Positions 25,576-34,522 of a DNA stretch of 64,000 nt are shown in pieces. The position numbers and the translations under genes were made by a program. The notes beneath the pieces were generated by a model that saw nothing but the letters and a program-made list of their open reading frames with translations, had not been told where the DNA came from and ran no database searches. Origin of the DNA: UBA685 sp049889495 (GTDB lineage: Bacteria; Pseudomonadota; Alphaproteobacteria; Puniceispirillales; Puniceispirillaceae). The stretch is from contig JBMHDH010000027.1 in assembly GCA_049889495.1 (NCBI GenBank), forward strand, positions 17,114 to 81,113, given 5' to 3'. Numbering within the stretch: the first letter of the stretch is position 1; every line of letters begins with the position of its first letter.

Positions 25576-27039
25576 ATGACCACGCCGTTTGATATCTCAC
25601 AAGATGATGACCATTTGCATGAAGAATGTGCGGTATTTGGAGCATATGATACGGAAAAGGCGGCCCATTTATTAACCGCGCTTGGCCTGCATGCCCTACA
25701 GCATCGTGGCCAAGAAGCGACAGGCATGGTCTCAAATAATAGCGGTCATTATAACGCACTTCGCGGTTTGGGCCATGTGGGCCATAATTTTGATGCCAAT
25801 TCATCTGAGATGGCCGCTATGGCAGGGCATTTCGCGATTGGCCATAATCGCTATTCCACCACAGGCCAATCAGAATATCGGAATATCCAACCTTTTTTAA
25901 CTGAATTAAACACAGGTGATTTTGCCCTTGCCCATAATGGCAATTTGATTAATGCGGCGCGTCTTCGCGCCTCATTGGTTGCCGCAGGCAGCTTGTTTCA
26001 ATCCACAACAGATACGGAAATCATCATCCATCTTGTGGCGCGCTCTCATCGCAAAAACCCGCTTGAAAAGCTGATCGAAGCATTGATGCAAATTGAAGGT
26101 GCTTATGCGCTTGTCTGTTTATTTGATGAAAAGCTGATTGGCGTAAGAGATCCCCTTGGCATCAGACCCTTGGTGCTTGGCAAAACAGCAAGCGGTTATG
26201 TGCTGGCTTCTGAAACATGTGGACTCGATATCATTGGGGCTGAATTTGTTCGCGATATCGAAGCAGGCGAAATGGTGATCATTGATGCTGATGGCGTGAC
26301 CTCGCAACACCCCTTTTCGCAGACAGGGTCACGGTTTTGTGTCTTTGAATATGTCTATTTTGCCCGTCCTGATTCCACATTAGAAGGCAGAGGCGTTTAT
26401 CAAACAAGAAAACAGATTGGCCATGAACTAGCCGCTGAATCCCATATTGAAGCTGATGTGGTTGTCCCTGTGCCTGATTCTGGCGTACCAGCCGCCCTTG
26501 GCTATGCTGAAGCCTCTGGCATTCCATTTGATTTGGGCATTATCCGCAACCATTATATTGGCCGCACCTTTATTCAGCCGACACAGGCAGGTCGCACGCA
26601 ATCTGTGCGCATGAAACATAACGCCAACCCTGCGACCATCAAAGGCAAGCGCGTTGTGTTAATTGATGATTCCATTGTGCGTGGCACCACCTCGCGCAAA
26701 ATTGTATCAATGGTGCGTGAAGCAGGCGCAAAAGAAGTGCATATGCGCATTGCCAGCCCGCCAACCATCAGCCCCTGCTATTACGGCGTTGATACACCAG
26801 ATAAAGATAAATTAATCGCCTCTTATATGAGCGTTGACGAAATTGCTAAGGAAATTGGCGCAGATAGCCTTGCCTTTGTCTCAGAAAATGGCCTCTATCG
26901 GGCAATGGGCTTTGCCAAGGGGCGCAATCAAGATTGCCCACAATTCTGTGATGCCTGTTTTACAGGTGATTATCCCGTTCAAACAACAAGCGACAGAGTA
27001 TCCACTGGGGTAACAAAAGATGACGAAACGATTAGATAA
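25576..27039 (+). CDS. purF: Amidophosphoribosyltransferase
   Basis: A 487-residue enzyme for the first committed step of purine synthesis. Seen: a 17-residue propeptide before the nucleophile Cys18 (E-E-C-A-V-F-G), an N-terminal glutaminase domain, and the PRPP loop V-L-I-D-D-S-I-V-R-G-T-T. Cysteines in S-R-F-C-V-F-E-Y and near the C-terminus (C-P-Q-F-C-D-A-C-F-T-G) match the iron-sulfur-cluster type known from Bacillus subtilis rather than the cluster-free E. coli type. The end overlaps the following SDR gene by 20 bases. Confidence 0.96.
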   Translation: MTTPFDISQDDDHLHEECAVFGAYDTEKAAHLLTALGLHALQHRGQEATGMVSNNSGHYNALRGLGHVGHNFDANSSEMAAMAGHFAIGHNRYSTTGQSEYRNIQPFLTELNTGDFALAHNGNLINAARLRASLVAAGSLFQSTTDTEIIIHLVARSHRKNPLEKLIEALMQIEGAYALVCLFDEKLIGVRDPLGIRPLVLGKTASGYVLASETCGLDIIGAEFVRDIEAGEMVIIDADGVTSQHPFSQTGSRFCVFEYVYFARPDSTLEGRGVYQTRKQIGHELAAESHIEADVVVPVPDSGVPAALGYAEASGIPFDLGIIRNHYIGRTFIQPTQAGRTQSVRMKHNANPATIKGKRVVLIDDSIVRGTTSRKIVSMVREAGAKEVHMRIASPPTISPCYYGVDTPDKDKLIASYMSVDEIAKEIGADSLAFVSENGLYRAMGFAKGRNQDCPQFCDACFTGDYPVQTTSDRVSTGVTKDDETIR

Positions 27040-27742
27040 TAAAGTAATCCTTGTCACGGGTGCCAGCCGTGGCATTGGTAAAGCGGTCGCATTGGAAGCT
27101 GCCAAACAAGGCGCAGAATTAATTATCACAGGCCGCACAACAGGTGCCCTCGAAGAAGTAGATGATGACATTCATGCCGCTGGGGGGAATGCTGTCATTG
27201 TTGAGCTTGATCAAACAGATTTCGACGCGATCCCGCGTCTAGCAGCTGCCATTTCGCAACGCTGGGGGCGACTTGACGGATTTGTGGCCAATGCGGGCCA
27301 GCTTGGACAATTATCACCTGTTCCCTATAGCGAGGCAGATGTGTTTGAGCGCACCATCACAGTGAATTTGACATCTGTCTTTCACATGATCAAAGCCTTC
27401 GACCCTTTATTACGCGCATCACAAGCAGGCAGAGCCATTTTGGTCACATCTGGCGCCTCAGAAGGCCCGCGTCCCTTTTGGGGCCCCTATGCGGCATCAA
27501 AAGCAGGTCTAGAGGCTTTGGGGCGGTCTTGGGCCGCTGAATCAGAACAGACCAATATGAAAATTAACTTGCTGAACCCTGGCGGCACCAGAACCGCGAT
27601 GCGTGCTGCTGCCTTCCCTGGTGAAAATCCAGACAGCTTGCCAACAGGCGCTGATATTGCCCCTGCCTTTATTGATTTGCTTGCTGATGATTGCCCCTAT
27701 CATGGGGCGCGTGTCGATGCACGTACGTTGGTCGGACTTTAA
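27020..27742 (+). CDS. SDR family oxidoreductase, purF-linked
   Basis: A 240-residue classical short-chain dehydrogenase of unknown substrate. Seen: T-G-A-S-R-G-I-G coenzyme loop near residue 14, N-A-G in the middle, Ser in V-T-S-G-A-S-E and the catalytic Y-A-A-S-K. The start lies inside the purF coding end (20-base overlap), suggesting translational coupling. An SDR directly after purF recurs in alphaproteobacteria, but I know of no assigned function. It ends flush against the convergent mnmC stop. Confidence 0.85.
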   Translation: MTKRLDNKVILVTGASRGIGKAVALEAAKQGAELIITGRTTGALEEVDDDIHAAGGNAVIVELDQTDFDAIPRLAAAISQRWGRLDGFVANAGQLGQLSPVPYSEADVFERTITVNLTSVFHMIKAFDPLLRASQAGRAILVTSGASEGPRPFWGPYAASKAGLEALGRSWAAESEQTNMKINLLNPGGTRTAMRAAAFPGENPDSLPTGADIAPAFIDLLADDCPYHGARVDARTLVGL

Positions 27743-29644
27743 TCACGCCCCCTTGCGCTCAGCGTGAAATAGCCGTTCTGGCTGCACGAGCTGACAGATC
27801 TCATCATCACAGCCTTGCGGAAGTCCGAGCGCTTGAGATACCAGCATTTCGGCTAATAATGGCGCATTGGTCATCCCCCACGCGCCAAGCGCAGACAACA
27901 CATATAGACCACCTTTATCTGGTAAACCGCCCATATCTGTACTTTGATCAAGCGCACCACAGATCGGAAAACGATCTGGCGTTGATAAACGATAGGATAA
28001 TCGGCCATTTGCCTTTGTGATATCGGGTGCGAGATGCTGCCACTCTTGCGGCATTAAGGACAGATTATGCTGGTGGCCTTTGATTGTAACTTCGCTTTGA
28101 CCTGTTTTATCAAAGCTTGCACCGATATAATGATGCCCTTCAATCTCTGGGGTTAAATAACCGCCATAAGTGATGGCATCCTTGGTCTTTGCCAAGGGGG
28201 AGGATGATGACCAGAAACTGATCTGACCTGCGCTGATTTGATGCTCTATCTCTGGCAGATGCGAGGCGCGCAATAACGCAGGCAACAAGGCACCACATGT
28301 CACAAAGACAAGATCAGCCTCTAACAGATCTTTATTTTCCAAATGCACGCAATAAGCCCCATTGGCACTCTCATTTTTTGTGATTTCCGTGACACCGCAA
28401 TTGGTCATGACGCTGGCATGGCGTGCCAAATACTGCACAAATCTTTCAGGGTAAATCACAGATGCCGCTGATTGGCGACTTCCTTTACGCGCAAATGGCA
28501 AACCAGCTTGTTCTGCTAATTCCTCTGCGGAAAGGGGCTGAAACAGCTCAGCAGGCCAACCAGATTGCACCAATTTATCATGCCGCACCTCGTCCTTATC
28601 ACGCATCATTGTGCTAACCACACCAGATTTGGCAATTGCTTTTGCCGCATTCGCAAGCATCTGGGCATAGGATAAACAAGCCACCGACAGACGGCCTGGT
28701 GCATCATGCAAGACGCGAAGACGCGCTGTTTGCAATGCCACAGGATTGCCAGATGCTTTATCCGCCAAATTTGGACCTGCTTCTAAGATGGTGGCTGAAA
28801 TACCGCGCCCATAAAGCGCATGGGCAAGGCTGGCACCTGCTATCCCGCCCCCAATAATCAACGCGCTTTTCGGCAAGAATTTTGGCAAAGATGGTGGCAG
28901 TAAGATCTCTTTTGCTGGCAAATGCGCAGTGATCATCTCTCTTTTACGGCCATAGCCAGCCTTCTTTTCCACAACAAACCCTGCCGCCGTCAGCCCTCTT
29001 TTTACCGCGCCAGCAGCGGTAAAAGTGGCAAGGCGCGCGCCCGCAACAGAACAACGACTAATCTGTGTGTAAAGTGCCTCTTGCCACAGGCTTTCATTTG
29101 ATTTGGGGTTAAACCCATCCAAAAACCATGCATCAGCCTGAAATGAGATAGATCGCAGGTGCGATAAGGCATTACCAAAATACAAATGCAGATGATCTTT
29201 GCCATCAGCGAAAATACGTTTGTGATAACCTGGCCATCTAGGGGGTAGGTTTGCGCGCAATGCCTTTGAATAGCTGGCCACTTCAGCAAATGGGCGATGC
29301 GCAATTTCAATCAAATCCGCTGGCAGAGGACAAGATTCAAAACTGATAAAATCAAGTCGGCAATGCGGGTTAATGTCATCACGTATCTGTTGGACTGCGA
29401 TAAAATTTAACCCTGTGCCAAAGCCTGTTTCTGCAATTGTCACATGATTTTGCGTCTTGATCAGCTCTGGCAAGCCAGTGCTATCGCAAAACACATAACG
29501 GCTTTCTGCCAGCCCATCCTCGCGCGAGAAATAAATATCCCCATGCGCGCGTGAGACAAGCGCATCACCTTTGATTTCAATATCTGGATCAGGCAATCGC
29601 ACATCAGGTATGCCAGCATCATCGGTGGGAAATAAGCCTGTCAT
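27743..29644 (-). CDS. mnmC: Bifunctional tRNA 5-methylaminomethyl-2-thiouridine enzyme MnmC
   Basis: A 633-residue two-domain protein. The N-terminal part (about residues 1-240) is the methyltransferase domain with the G-F-G-T-G-L-N-F SAM motif and W-F-L-D-G-F-N-P. The C-terminal part (from about 255) is an FAD-dependent oxidoreductase with G-G-G-I-A-G-A-S. Together they finish the mnm5s2U wobble modification from the cmnm5 precursor. Full-length fusion, no frameshift seen. It diverges from the CFA-type gene across 83 bases. Confidence 0.92.
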   Translation of the reverse strand: MTGLFPTDDAGIPDVRLPDPDIEIKGDALVSRAHGDIYFSREDGLAESRYVFCDSTGLPELIKTQNHVTIAETGFGTGLNFIAVQQIRDDINPHCRLDFISFESCPLPADLIEIAHRPFAEVASYSKALRANLPPRWPGYHKRIFADGKDHLHLYFGNALSHLRSISFQADAWFLDGFNPKSNESLWQEALYTQISRCSVAGARLATFTAAGAVKRGLTAAGFVVEKKAGYGRKREMITAHLPAKEILLPPSLPKFLPKSALIIGGGIAGASLAHALYGRGISATILEAGPNLADKASGNPVALQTARLRVLHDAPGRLSVACLSYAQMLANAAKAIAKSGVVSTMMRDKDEVRHDKLVQSGWPAELFQPLSAEELAEQAGLPFARKGSRQSAASVIYPERFVQYLARHASVMTNCGVTEITKNESANGAYCVHLENKDLLEADLVFVTCGALLPALLRASHLPEIEHQISAGQISFWSSSSPLAKTKDAITYGGYLTPEIEGHHYIGASFDKTGQSEVTIKGHQHNLSLMPQEWQHLAPDITKANGRLSYRLSTPDRFPICGALDQSTDMGGLPDKGGLYVLSALGAWGMTNAPLLAEMLVSQALGLPQGCDDEICQLVQPERLFHAERKGA

Positions 29645-29727
29645 AAAACTCCTTGTCTAAAAGGTTAATGCTAAAATACTTAGCACGGAGGTTGAATACG
29701 GCAAGCATACAGCGAAAGGCAAAAAAT

Positions 29728-30996
29728 ATGAAAAGGCGAATTCCAGTTTCTTTCAGAATTTTTTCTTCTTTTATCACATGTGGCTCTCTGCAAATCAAAC
29801 TGGCCACGCCCTCTGTTTTTTCGGAGTCTCTTTATAAAAAAGGGACGAAAGATGGTCCTGATGTTACGATCCAGCTTCAGGATCTGTCTGATTTGCGTAA
29901 AATCACGCTAACCCCCCAGCTTGCCATCCCCGAAGCCTATATGACAGGCCGCTTGACGCTGATTGACACCAGCCTTGAAGATTTCATGATATTTCTGTTC
30001 TGTAACAAACAATCCTATCATAACACCCTTATAGGGCGCATTGAACATCATCTATCTGATATGCTGGCTTTGTTAAAAGGCAAAATTGCCAGAGGGCGCG
30101 CCAAAAAAAATGTCGCACATCATTATGATTTAACAGATGCGCTTTATGAATGTTTCTTGGGCGAAACCCGTCAATATAGCTGTGCTTATTTCAAAGAGGA
30201 TAGCGATGATATTGATCTGGCCCAGCGCCAGAAAATGGCACATATTGCTGCCAAATTAAAATTAAAGGATGGGGGCCAAATTCTTGATATTGGCTGTGGC
30301 TGGGGCGAGCTTGCTTATCACCTCAGCTTGCTAAAAGAAAAATTGTCTGTCAAAGGCATCACCTTGAGCGAAAATCAATTGGCCTATTGCAACCGCCACA
30401 TCATCCCGCGCGCGCAAAACTTACAATTTGAACTCAAAGATTACCGCGATGAAAAAGGTCACTATGATCATATTGTGTCTGTTGGCATGCTAGAACATGT
30501 GGGACGACAATCTTATCAGCAATTTTTTGATCAAATATCACATTGTTTGAAACAAGATGGCACCGCGCTGATCCATACCATTGGCAAAAGGCGGGCATGT
30601 CGTACCACGACGCCTTTCATCAGGAAATATATTTTCCCAGGGGGGTATATCCCGACCCTAGCTGATTTATCCAACGCCCTTGCCAAGACTGATTTACATA
30701 TTGGGGATATCGAATGTCTGCATAATCATTATGCCCAAACCTTGCGTCATTGGCGCATGGCCTGCGAAGCGAAAAAAGAGACATTGATAAACCTTTATGA
30801 TGAGGAATTTTACCGCATGTGGCGGTTTTATCTGGCAAGTTGCGAATATTTTTTCCGTCTTGATGAAGGTGTTGTCTATCAGATACAACTATTTAAGACG
30901 CGTGATAAAACGCCCAATATAAGAGATTATATCGCGTTAAAAGAACAAGATTATTTGGAAATATTATGCCAGACAAACCATTTTGGGAAACAGTGA
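29728..30996 (+). CDS. cfa: Cyclopropane-fatty-acyl-phospholipid synthase, canonical active site
   Basis: A 422-residue SAM-dependent enzyme acting on unsaturated acyl chains of membrane phospholipids. The ATG at 29728 has a GAAAGG site 8 bases upstream; the frame is open 25 codons further from a TTG. Seen: H-H-Y-D-L, Y-S-C-A-Y-F with the conserved Cys (about 152), the SAM motif D-I-G-C-G-W-G-E (187-194), G-M-L-E-H-V-G and I-H-T-I-G. These keep the Cys, Glu, His and Ile that form the bicarbonate site in E. coli CFA synthase. A second paralogue at 40823-42019 lacks two of them. Its end overlaps the next gene by 31 bases. Confidence 0.9.
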   Translation: MKRRIPVSFRIFSSFITCGSLQIKLATPSVFSESLYKKGTKDGPDVTIQLQDLSDLRKITLTPQLAIPEAYMTGRLTLIDTSLEDFMIFLFCNKQSYHNTLIGRIEHHLSDMLALLKGKIARGRAKKNVAHHYDLTDALYECFLGETRQYSCAYFKEDSDDIDLAQRQKMAHIAAKLKLKDGGQILDIGCGWGELAYHLSLLKEKLSVKGITLSENQLAYCNRHIIPRAQNLQFELKDYRDEKGHYDHIVSVGMLEHVGRQSYQQFFDQISHCLKQDGTALIHTIGKRRACRTTTPFIRKYIFPGGYIPTLADLSNALAKTDLHIGDIECLHNHYAQTLRHWRMACEAKKETLINLYDEEFYRMWRFYLASCEYFFRLDEGVVYQIQLFKTRDKTPNIRDYIALKEQDYLEILCQTNHFGKQ

Positions 30997-31448
30997 CTTT
31001 GCGCGAAATGACAGACCAGCAATGGGAATCATTATGTGATGGTTGCGGGAAATGTTGTGTTTTAAAACTAGAAGATAGTGATACAAACGCCATTTATTAC
31101 ACAGATGTCAGCTGCCAATTATTATGCACCAAATCAGCCCAATGCACAGATTATGCGAACCGAAAACAGCTGGTTCCTGATTGTGTGATTTTAACAGCAG
31201 AAAATTTAGACACGGTGCATTGGATGCCCGAAAGTTGCGCTTATCGACGCTTGCATGAAGGGCGCCCCTTGCCAGATTGGCATCCCCTTTTGACAGGCAA
31301 TAAACAAGCGATGATCGCGGCCCATCATTGTGTTGCCAATCACGTCACATCTGAAACTGAAATCGCAGAAGATGATATGCCAGATCATCTTTATGATTGG
31401 GATCATTTAACCGCAGATGTAAAAATCATAGGAGGTGAAAGCGAATGA
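30966..31448 (+). CDS. YcgN/UPF0260 family cysteine-cluster protein
   Basis: A 160-residue protein with the family's cysteine pattern: C-x2-C-x3-C-C near residues 24-31, then further cysteines in C-Q-L-L-C, Q-C-T-D-Y and P-D-C, and an H-C late in the chain. Such proteins are proposed to bind zinc or an iron-sulfur cluster; their function is not established. The start lies 31 bases inside the cfa coding end in another frame, and the stop overlaps the next small gene (ATGA), so three genes are tightly coupled. Confidence 0.85.
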   Translation: MPDKPFWETVTLREMTDQQWESLCDGCGKCCVLKLEDSDTNAIYYTDVSCQLLCTKSAQCTDYANRKQLVPDCVILTAENLDTVHWMPESCAYRRLHEGRPLPDWHPLLTGNKQAMIAAHHCVANHVTSETEIAEDDMPDHLYDWDHLTADVKIIGGESE

Positions 31449-31618
31449 ATCGCACCATCTTAATTGTGCTACTGGTCGCGCTTGCCTTGGCCATAATCAT
31501 CCGAAATGAAACAGACCCAAGCAGGCAGGAATGGACCAATTGCAAAGAATCTTTGTTCTCACAGGTTGTTTTTGGCGAGTGCACACTCATCTTTGAAGGG
31601 GAAGAAGAACCAGCTTAA
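31445..31618 (+). CDS. 57-residue single-pass membrane peptide, unknown
   Basis: Not recognised. ATG at 31445 overlaps the preceding stop (ATGA). The first 20 residues form a hydrophobic helix (R-T-I-L-I-V-L-L-V-A-L-A-L-A-I-I-I) with a basic start, followed by a short hydrophilic domain with two cysteines (N-C-K-E and G-E-C-T) and an acidic end (E-G-E-E-E-P-A). This is consistent with an anchored periplasmic peptide with one disulfide. The coupling to the YcgN-type gene supports translation. Confidence 0.55.
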   Translation: MNRTILIVLLVALALAIIIRNETDPSRQEWTNCKESLFSQVVFGECTLIFEGEEEPA

Positions 31619-31642
31619 CCATCCACAATAAAGGGTATGATC

Positions 31643-31798
31643 ATGGCAAAAATGGTGCGCAAAGGTGATTTGCCTGAAAAAGATTGTCTCTATTGCCACC
31701 GCCCTTTTGCGTGGCGTAAAAAATGGGCACGTGATTGGGATTCAATCCGCTTTTGCTCTGAAAGATGCAAAAAAGAAGCCAAAAAAGAAGCCAGATAA
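31643..31798 (+). CDS. DUF2256 family zinc-ribbon-like protein
   Basis: A 51-residue basic protein. Seen: C-L-Y-C at residues 15-18, P-F-x-W-R-K-K-W in the middle and F-C-S-E-R-C at 38-42, the pattern of DUF2256. An AAGGG site is 7 bases before the ATG at 31643; the ATG six bases earlier is too close to it. In other bacteria DUF2256 proteins are often encoded beside, or fused to, cryptochrome/photolyase-family flavoproteins. None is in this window. It converges on the DNA ligase gene with a 14-base gap. Confidence 0.75.
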   Translation: MAKMVRKGDLPEKDCLYCHRPFAWRKKWARDWDSIRFCSERCKKEAKKEAR

Positions 31799-31812
31799 AG
31801 CAAATAGCGGGG

Positions 31813-33411
31813 CTATGTTACCAGCTTGCGCAATGTGGCAAGGCTATCTGCTTCTTCGACATCCTTATCCCAGCGAATGGCATGAAATCTCGGAAAGCGC
31901 ATCGCCACGCCGCTTTTATGACGGCTTGAGAGATGTAAGGAATCAAACGCCGCCTCAATCACAAGCTTGGGTTCAACCTCTCGGACAGGCCCAAAGCGGT
32001 TAATCGTATGGTTGCGCACAAATTTATCAAGCTGCGTTAATTCAGCATCTGTAAAGCCAAAATACGCTTTGCCAACTGGCACCAATTTACGCCCGTCTGG
32101 CCCGTCATCCCACGCGCCAAATGTAAAATCAGAATATTTTGCGCTTCGTTTCCCATGACCACGCTGGGCATACATAATCACCACATCGGCAAAATGCGGA
32201 TCACGCTTCCATTTATACCATTGGCCCGTAATGCGGCCAAATTGATACGCGCCCTGTTTATGTTTGATCATCACCCCTTCAATTAAAGGATCTGTCTTGC
32301 GCGCTTGTCTTTGCGTGGCCAATTCTTGCCAATCCTTTGATACCAGCAAGGATGAGATATCCAAGAGATCATGATCAATCAGCGGTAATTCAGCCTCCAG
32401 CCTTCGCCGCCTATCGCATAGCGCAAGCGATCTGATATCGTCACCGCCCACCATCAATAGATCATAGCACCGCATAAACACAGGATGCTCGTCACGTAAT
32501 TTCGCAGATGGTTTTTTCCGATTAAGGCGTTGCTGCAAATCATTAAATGACCCAAGCGTCTCTGTGGTACCAGCCAGCAATTCACCATCAAGTACCCCTT
32601 GCCATCGCATCGGCTTCACCATCTCAGGAAAGGCATGCGAAATATCATCACCAGAGCGCGAAAATAACCGCACCCCATCATCGGCTGAGACAAGTTGTAC
32701 ACGTGCGCCATCCCATTTCCATTCAATCTGGAAATCAGACAGATCAAATTTCGCTTGGTCTGTTTCCTCTAGCGGATGGGCCAACATCAAAGGTTTGAAA
32801 ACCGCACGACCTGCCGCATCAGGTTTGTCAGCCCGATCTTCTAGCCAATCAAATAAGGGGGCATAGGGCGGCGATAATAACGGCCAAATCTCTTCAATAT
32901 CCTCAACAGCTTTGTCAAAGGCTTGTGCCAATGCCACCCGCATCAGTCGCGCAGATACCCCAACCCGAAGGCCACCTGTGGCCAATTTTAACAAAGCCCA
33001 TCTTTGCCGCCCATCCATAGTATCAAGATAAGAGCGCACCGCTTGTTCTGCTTCTTTACGGCCAGAAGATAGCAAATAAGTCACAATATCACCCAAATCA
33101 TAATCTGGCTTATTGCTTTTTTGCCCTTCCGTTTCGATTGTCTCAGGCCATAATAAACAGACCGTTTCTGCCAAATCGCCAACGAAATCATAAGACAGCT
33201 TAAACAGCACCTCATCAGTGGTATCAGCTGCCAAATCGCGGATCATCTTGCCTTTGACATGGGGCAGGCTCAAATCACCTGTGATCGCCGCCACACCATA
33301 ACCGCGGCTATCGCCCTCACTGCTATTAAGCCACTGCACCAAATGCGCCAATTTGGCATTGCGCCCTGGCGAGAAAACAAGCTTATCAAGCAAATCAGAA
33401 AATGCCTTCAC
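31813..33411 (-). CDS. ATP-dependent DNA ligase of the ligase-associated repair set
   Basis: A 532-residue ATP-dependent ligase distinct from the NAD-dependent replicative LigA. Seen: an N-terminal DNA-binding region (about 1-200), the adenylation motif K-W-D-G-A-R with Lys232, D-G-E-L-L (motif III), the E-G-V-M-I-K motif (IV) with a downstream W-Y-K-W-K-R (V), and a C-terminal OB-fold. The size and order fit the family typified by Pseudomonas putida PP_1105. Its ATG overlaps the exonuclease stop by four bases. Expected role: sealing in stationary-phase or damage-related repair, known only in outline. Confidence 0.92.
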   Translation of the reverse strand: MKAFSDLLDKLVFSPGRNAKLAHLVQWLNSSEGDSRGYGVAAITGDLSLPHVKGKMIRDLAADTTDEVLFKLSYDFVGDLAETVCLLWPETIETEGQKSNKPDYDLGDIVTYLLSSGRKEAEQAVRSYLDTMDGRQRWALLKLATGGLRVGVSARLMRVALAQAFDKAVEDIEEIWPLLSPPYAPLFDWLEDRADKPDAAGRAVFKPLMLAHPLEETDQAKFDLSDFQIEWKWDGARVQLVSADDGVRLFSRSGDDISHAFPEMVKPMRWQGVLDGELLAGTTETLGSFNDLQQRLNRKKPSAKLRDEHPVFMRCYDLLMVGGDDIRSLALCDRRRRLEAELPLIDHDLLDISSLLVSKDWQELATQRQARKTDPLIEGVMIKHKQGAYQFGRITGQWYKWKRDPHFADVVIMYAQRGHGKRSAKYSDFTFGAWDDGPDGRKLVPVGKAYFGFTDAELTQLDKFVRNHTINRFGPVREVEPKLVIEAAFDSLHLSSRHKSGVAMRFPRFHAIRWDKDVEEADSLATLRKLVT

Positions 33412-34439
33412 CCCTCATCTCCTGCTTCGGCTTCATAACCAATTAAGGACAAGGCTTTGGCTATACGGCCCTTACCAGCCAGCGCATAAAGAATGGCATC
33501 TTCATTGCCATGTGTTACCCAAACTTCCTTCGGATCCACCTGATCAATCGTCATCATGATATCATCCCAATCGGCATGATCAGATAAGATCAATGGCACT
33601 TCCACCCCTCTTTGTTTGGCATGGGCGCGCACTTGCATCCAACCAGAGGCAAAACAGATGATCGGATCAGGCAAACGATTGGCCCATGGATTGCCAAGAG
33701 CAGAGGGCGGCCCTAAGATGATCTGTGACTTTAAATCCTGATTTTCTTTGGCCTTGCGATCTGTGGTCGCTGGGTATAATGGGCCAAGATCAATCCCATT
33801 TTTTTGATAAAAATCACATAATTTTTGCAAAGCCCCATGAATATAAATCGGTGCTTCATAGCCTGCTTGGCGCAATAATTTTATCACCCTTTGTGCTTTG
33901 CCAAGCGCATAAGCCCCAACAAACACACAACGATCTGGAAATGCTGTTTGATAATCAAGAAGCTTTTGAATTTCAGCCAACGGATCAGGATGGCGAAAGA
34001 CAGGCAATCCAAAAGTGGCTTCGGTGATAAACACATCACATGGCACCACCTCAAAAGGCAAAACAGTGGGATCAGCCTTTCTTTTATAATCGCCTGCGGC
34101 AATCAATCTTGTGTTATTCACCTCAATAATGATCTGCGCTGAACCAAGCACATGACCAGCAGATGCCATAGACACCTGCCCGCCTGATAAGGACAATGTC
34201 TCACCATAATCAAGGGCGCGTTGCAGGGGCGTAAAATCTGCCCCATAGCGCAAAGCCATAATCGCAAGCGTTTGCGGGGTGGCAATCACTTCGCCATGAC
34301 CCGCTCTGGCATGATCAGCATGGCCATGGGTAATCAGCGCGCGGCCAACAGGGCGGATCGGGTCGATATAGGCATCAAAAGGCGCGATATACAGCCCCTC
34401 TGGCCTAATCTCTACCCAATCCATGTTTAACTTTGACAC
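33408..34439 (-). CDS. Ligase-associated MBL-fold DNA exonuclease
   Basis: A 343-residue metallo-beta-lactamase/beta-CASP protein related to the SNM1/CPSF73 nucleases. Seen: H-G-H-A-D-H at 38-43 (two-metal site), A-G-D-Y-K-R, an E-A-T-F-G segment and the C-terminal S-D-H-A-D-W and T-H-G-N-E motifs. The start is GTG at 34439 with AAGGTGA about 9 bases upstream; an ATG five codons later has no good site. Translationally coupled to the ligase. Confidence 0.9.
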   Translation of the reverse strand: MSKLNMDWVEIRPEGLYIAPFDAYIDPIRPVGRALITHGHADHARAGHGEVIATPQTLAIMALRYGADFTPLQRALDYGETLSLSGGQVSMASAGHVLGSAQIIIEVNNTRLIAAGDYKRKADPTVLPFEVVPCDVFITEATFGLPVFRHPDPLAEIQKLLDYQTAFPDRCVFVGAYALGKAQRVIKLLRQAGYEAPIYIHGALQKLCDFYQKNGIDLGPLYPATTDRKAKENQDLKSQIILGPPSALGNPWANRLPDPIICFASGWMQVRAHAKQRGVEVPLILSDHADWDDIMMTIDQVDPKEVWVTHGNEDAILYALAGKGRIAKALSLIGYEAEAGDEG

Positions 34440-34522
34440 AATTGATCACCTTATTGATACAGCCTGTATCGGCGCGCAAGCCGCACTTATGGTCCCTTAT
34501 TTTGACACCTTATTTTGGCCCC

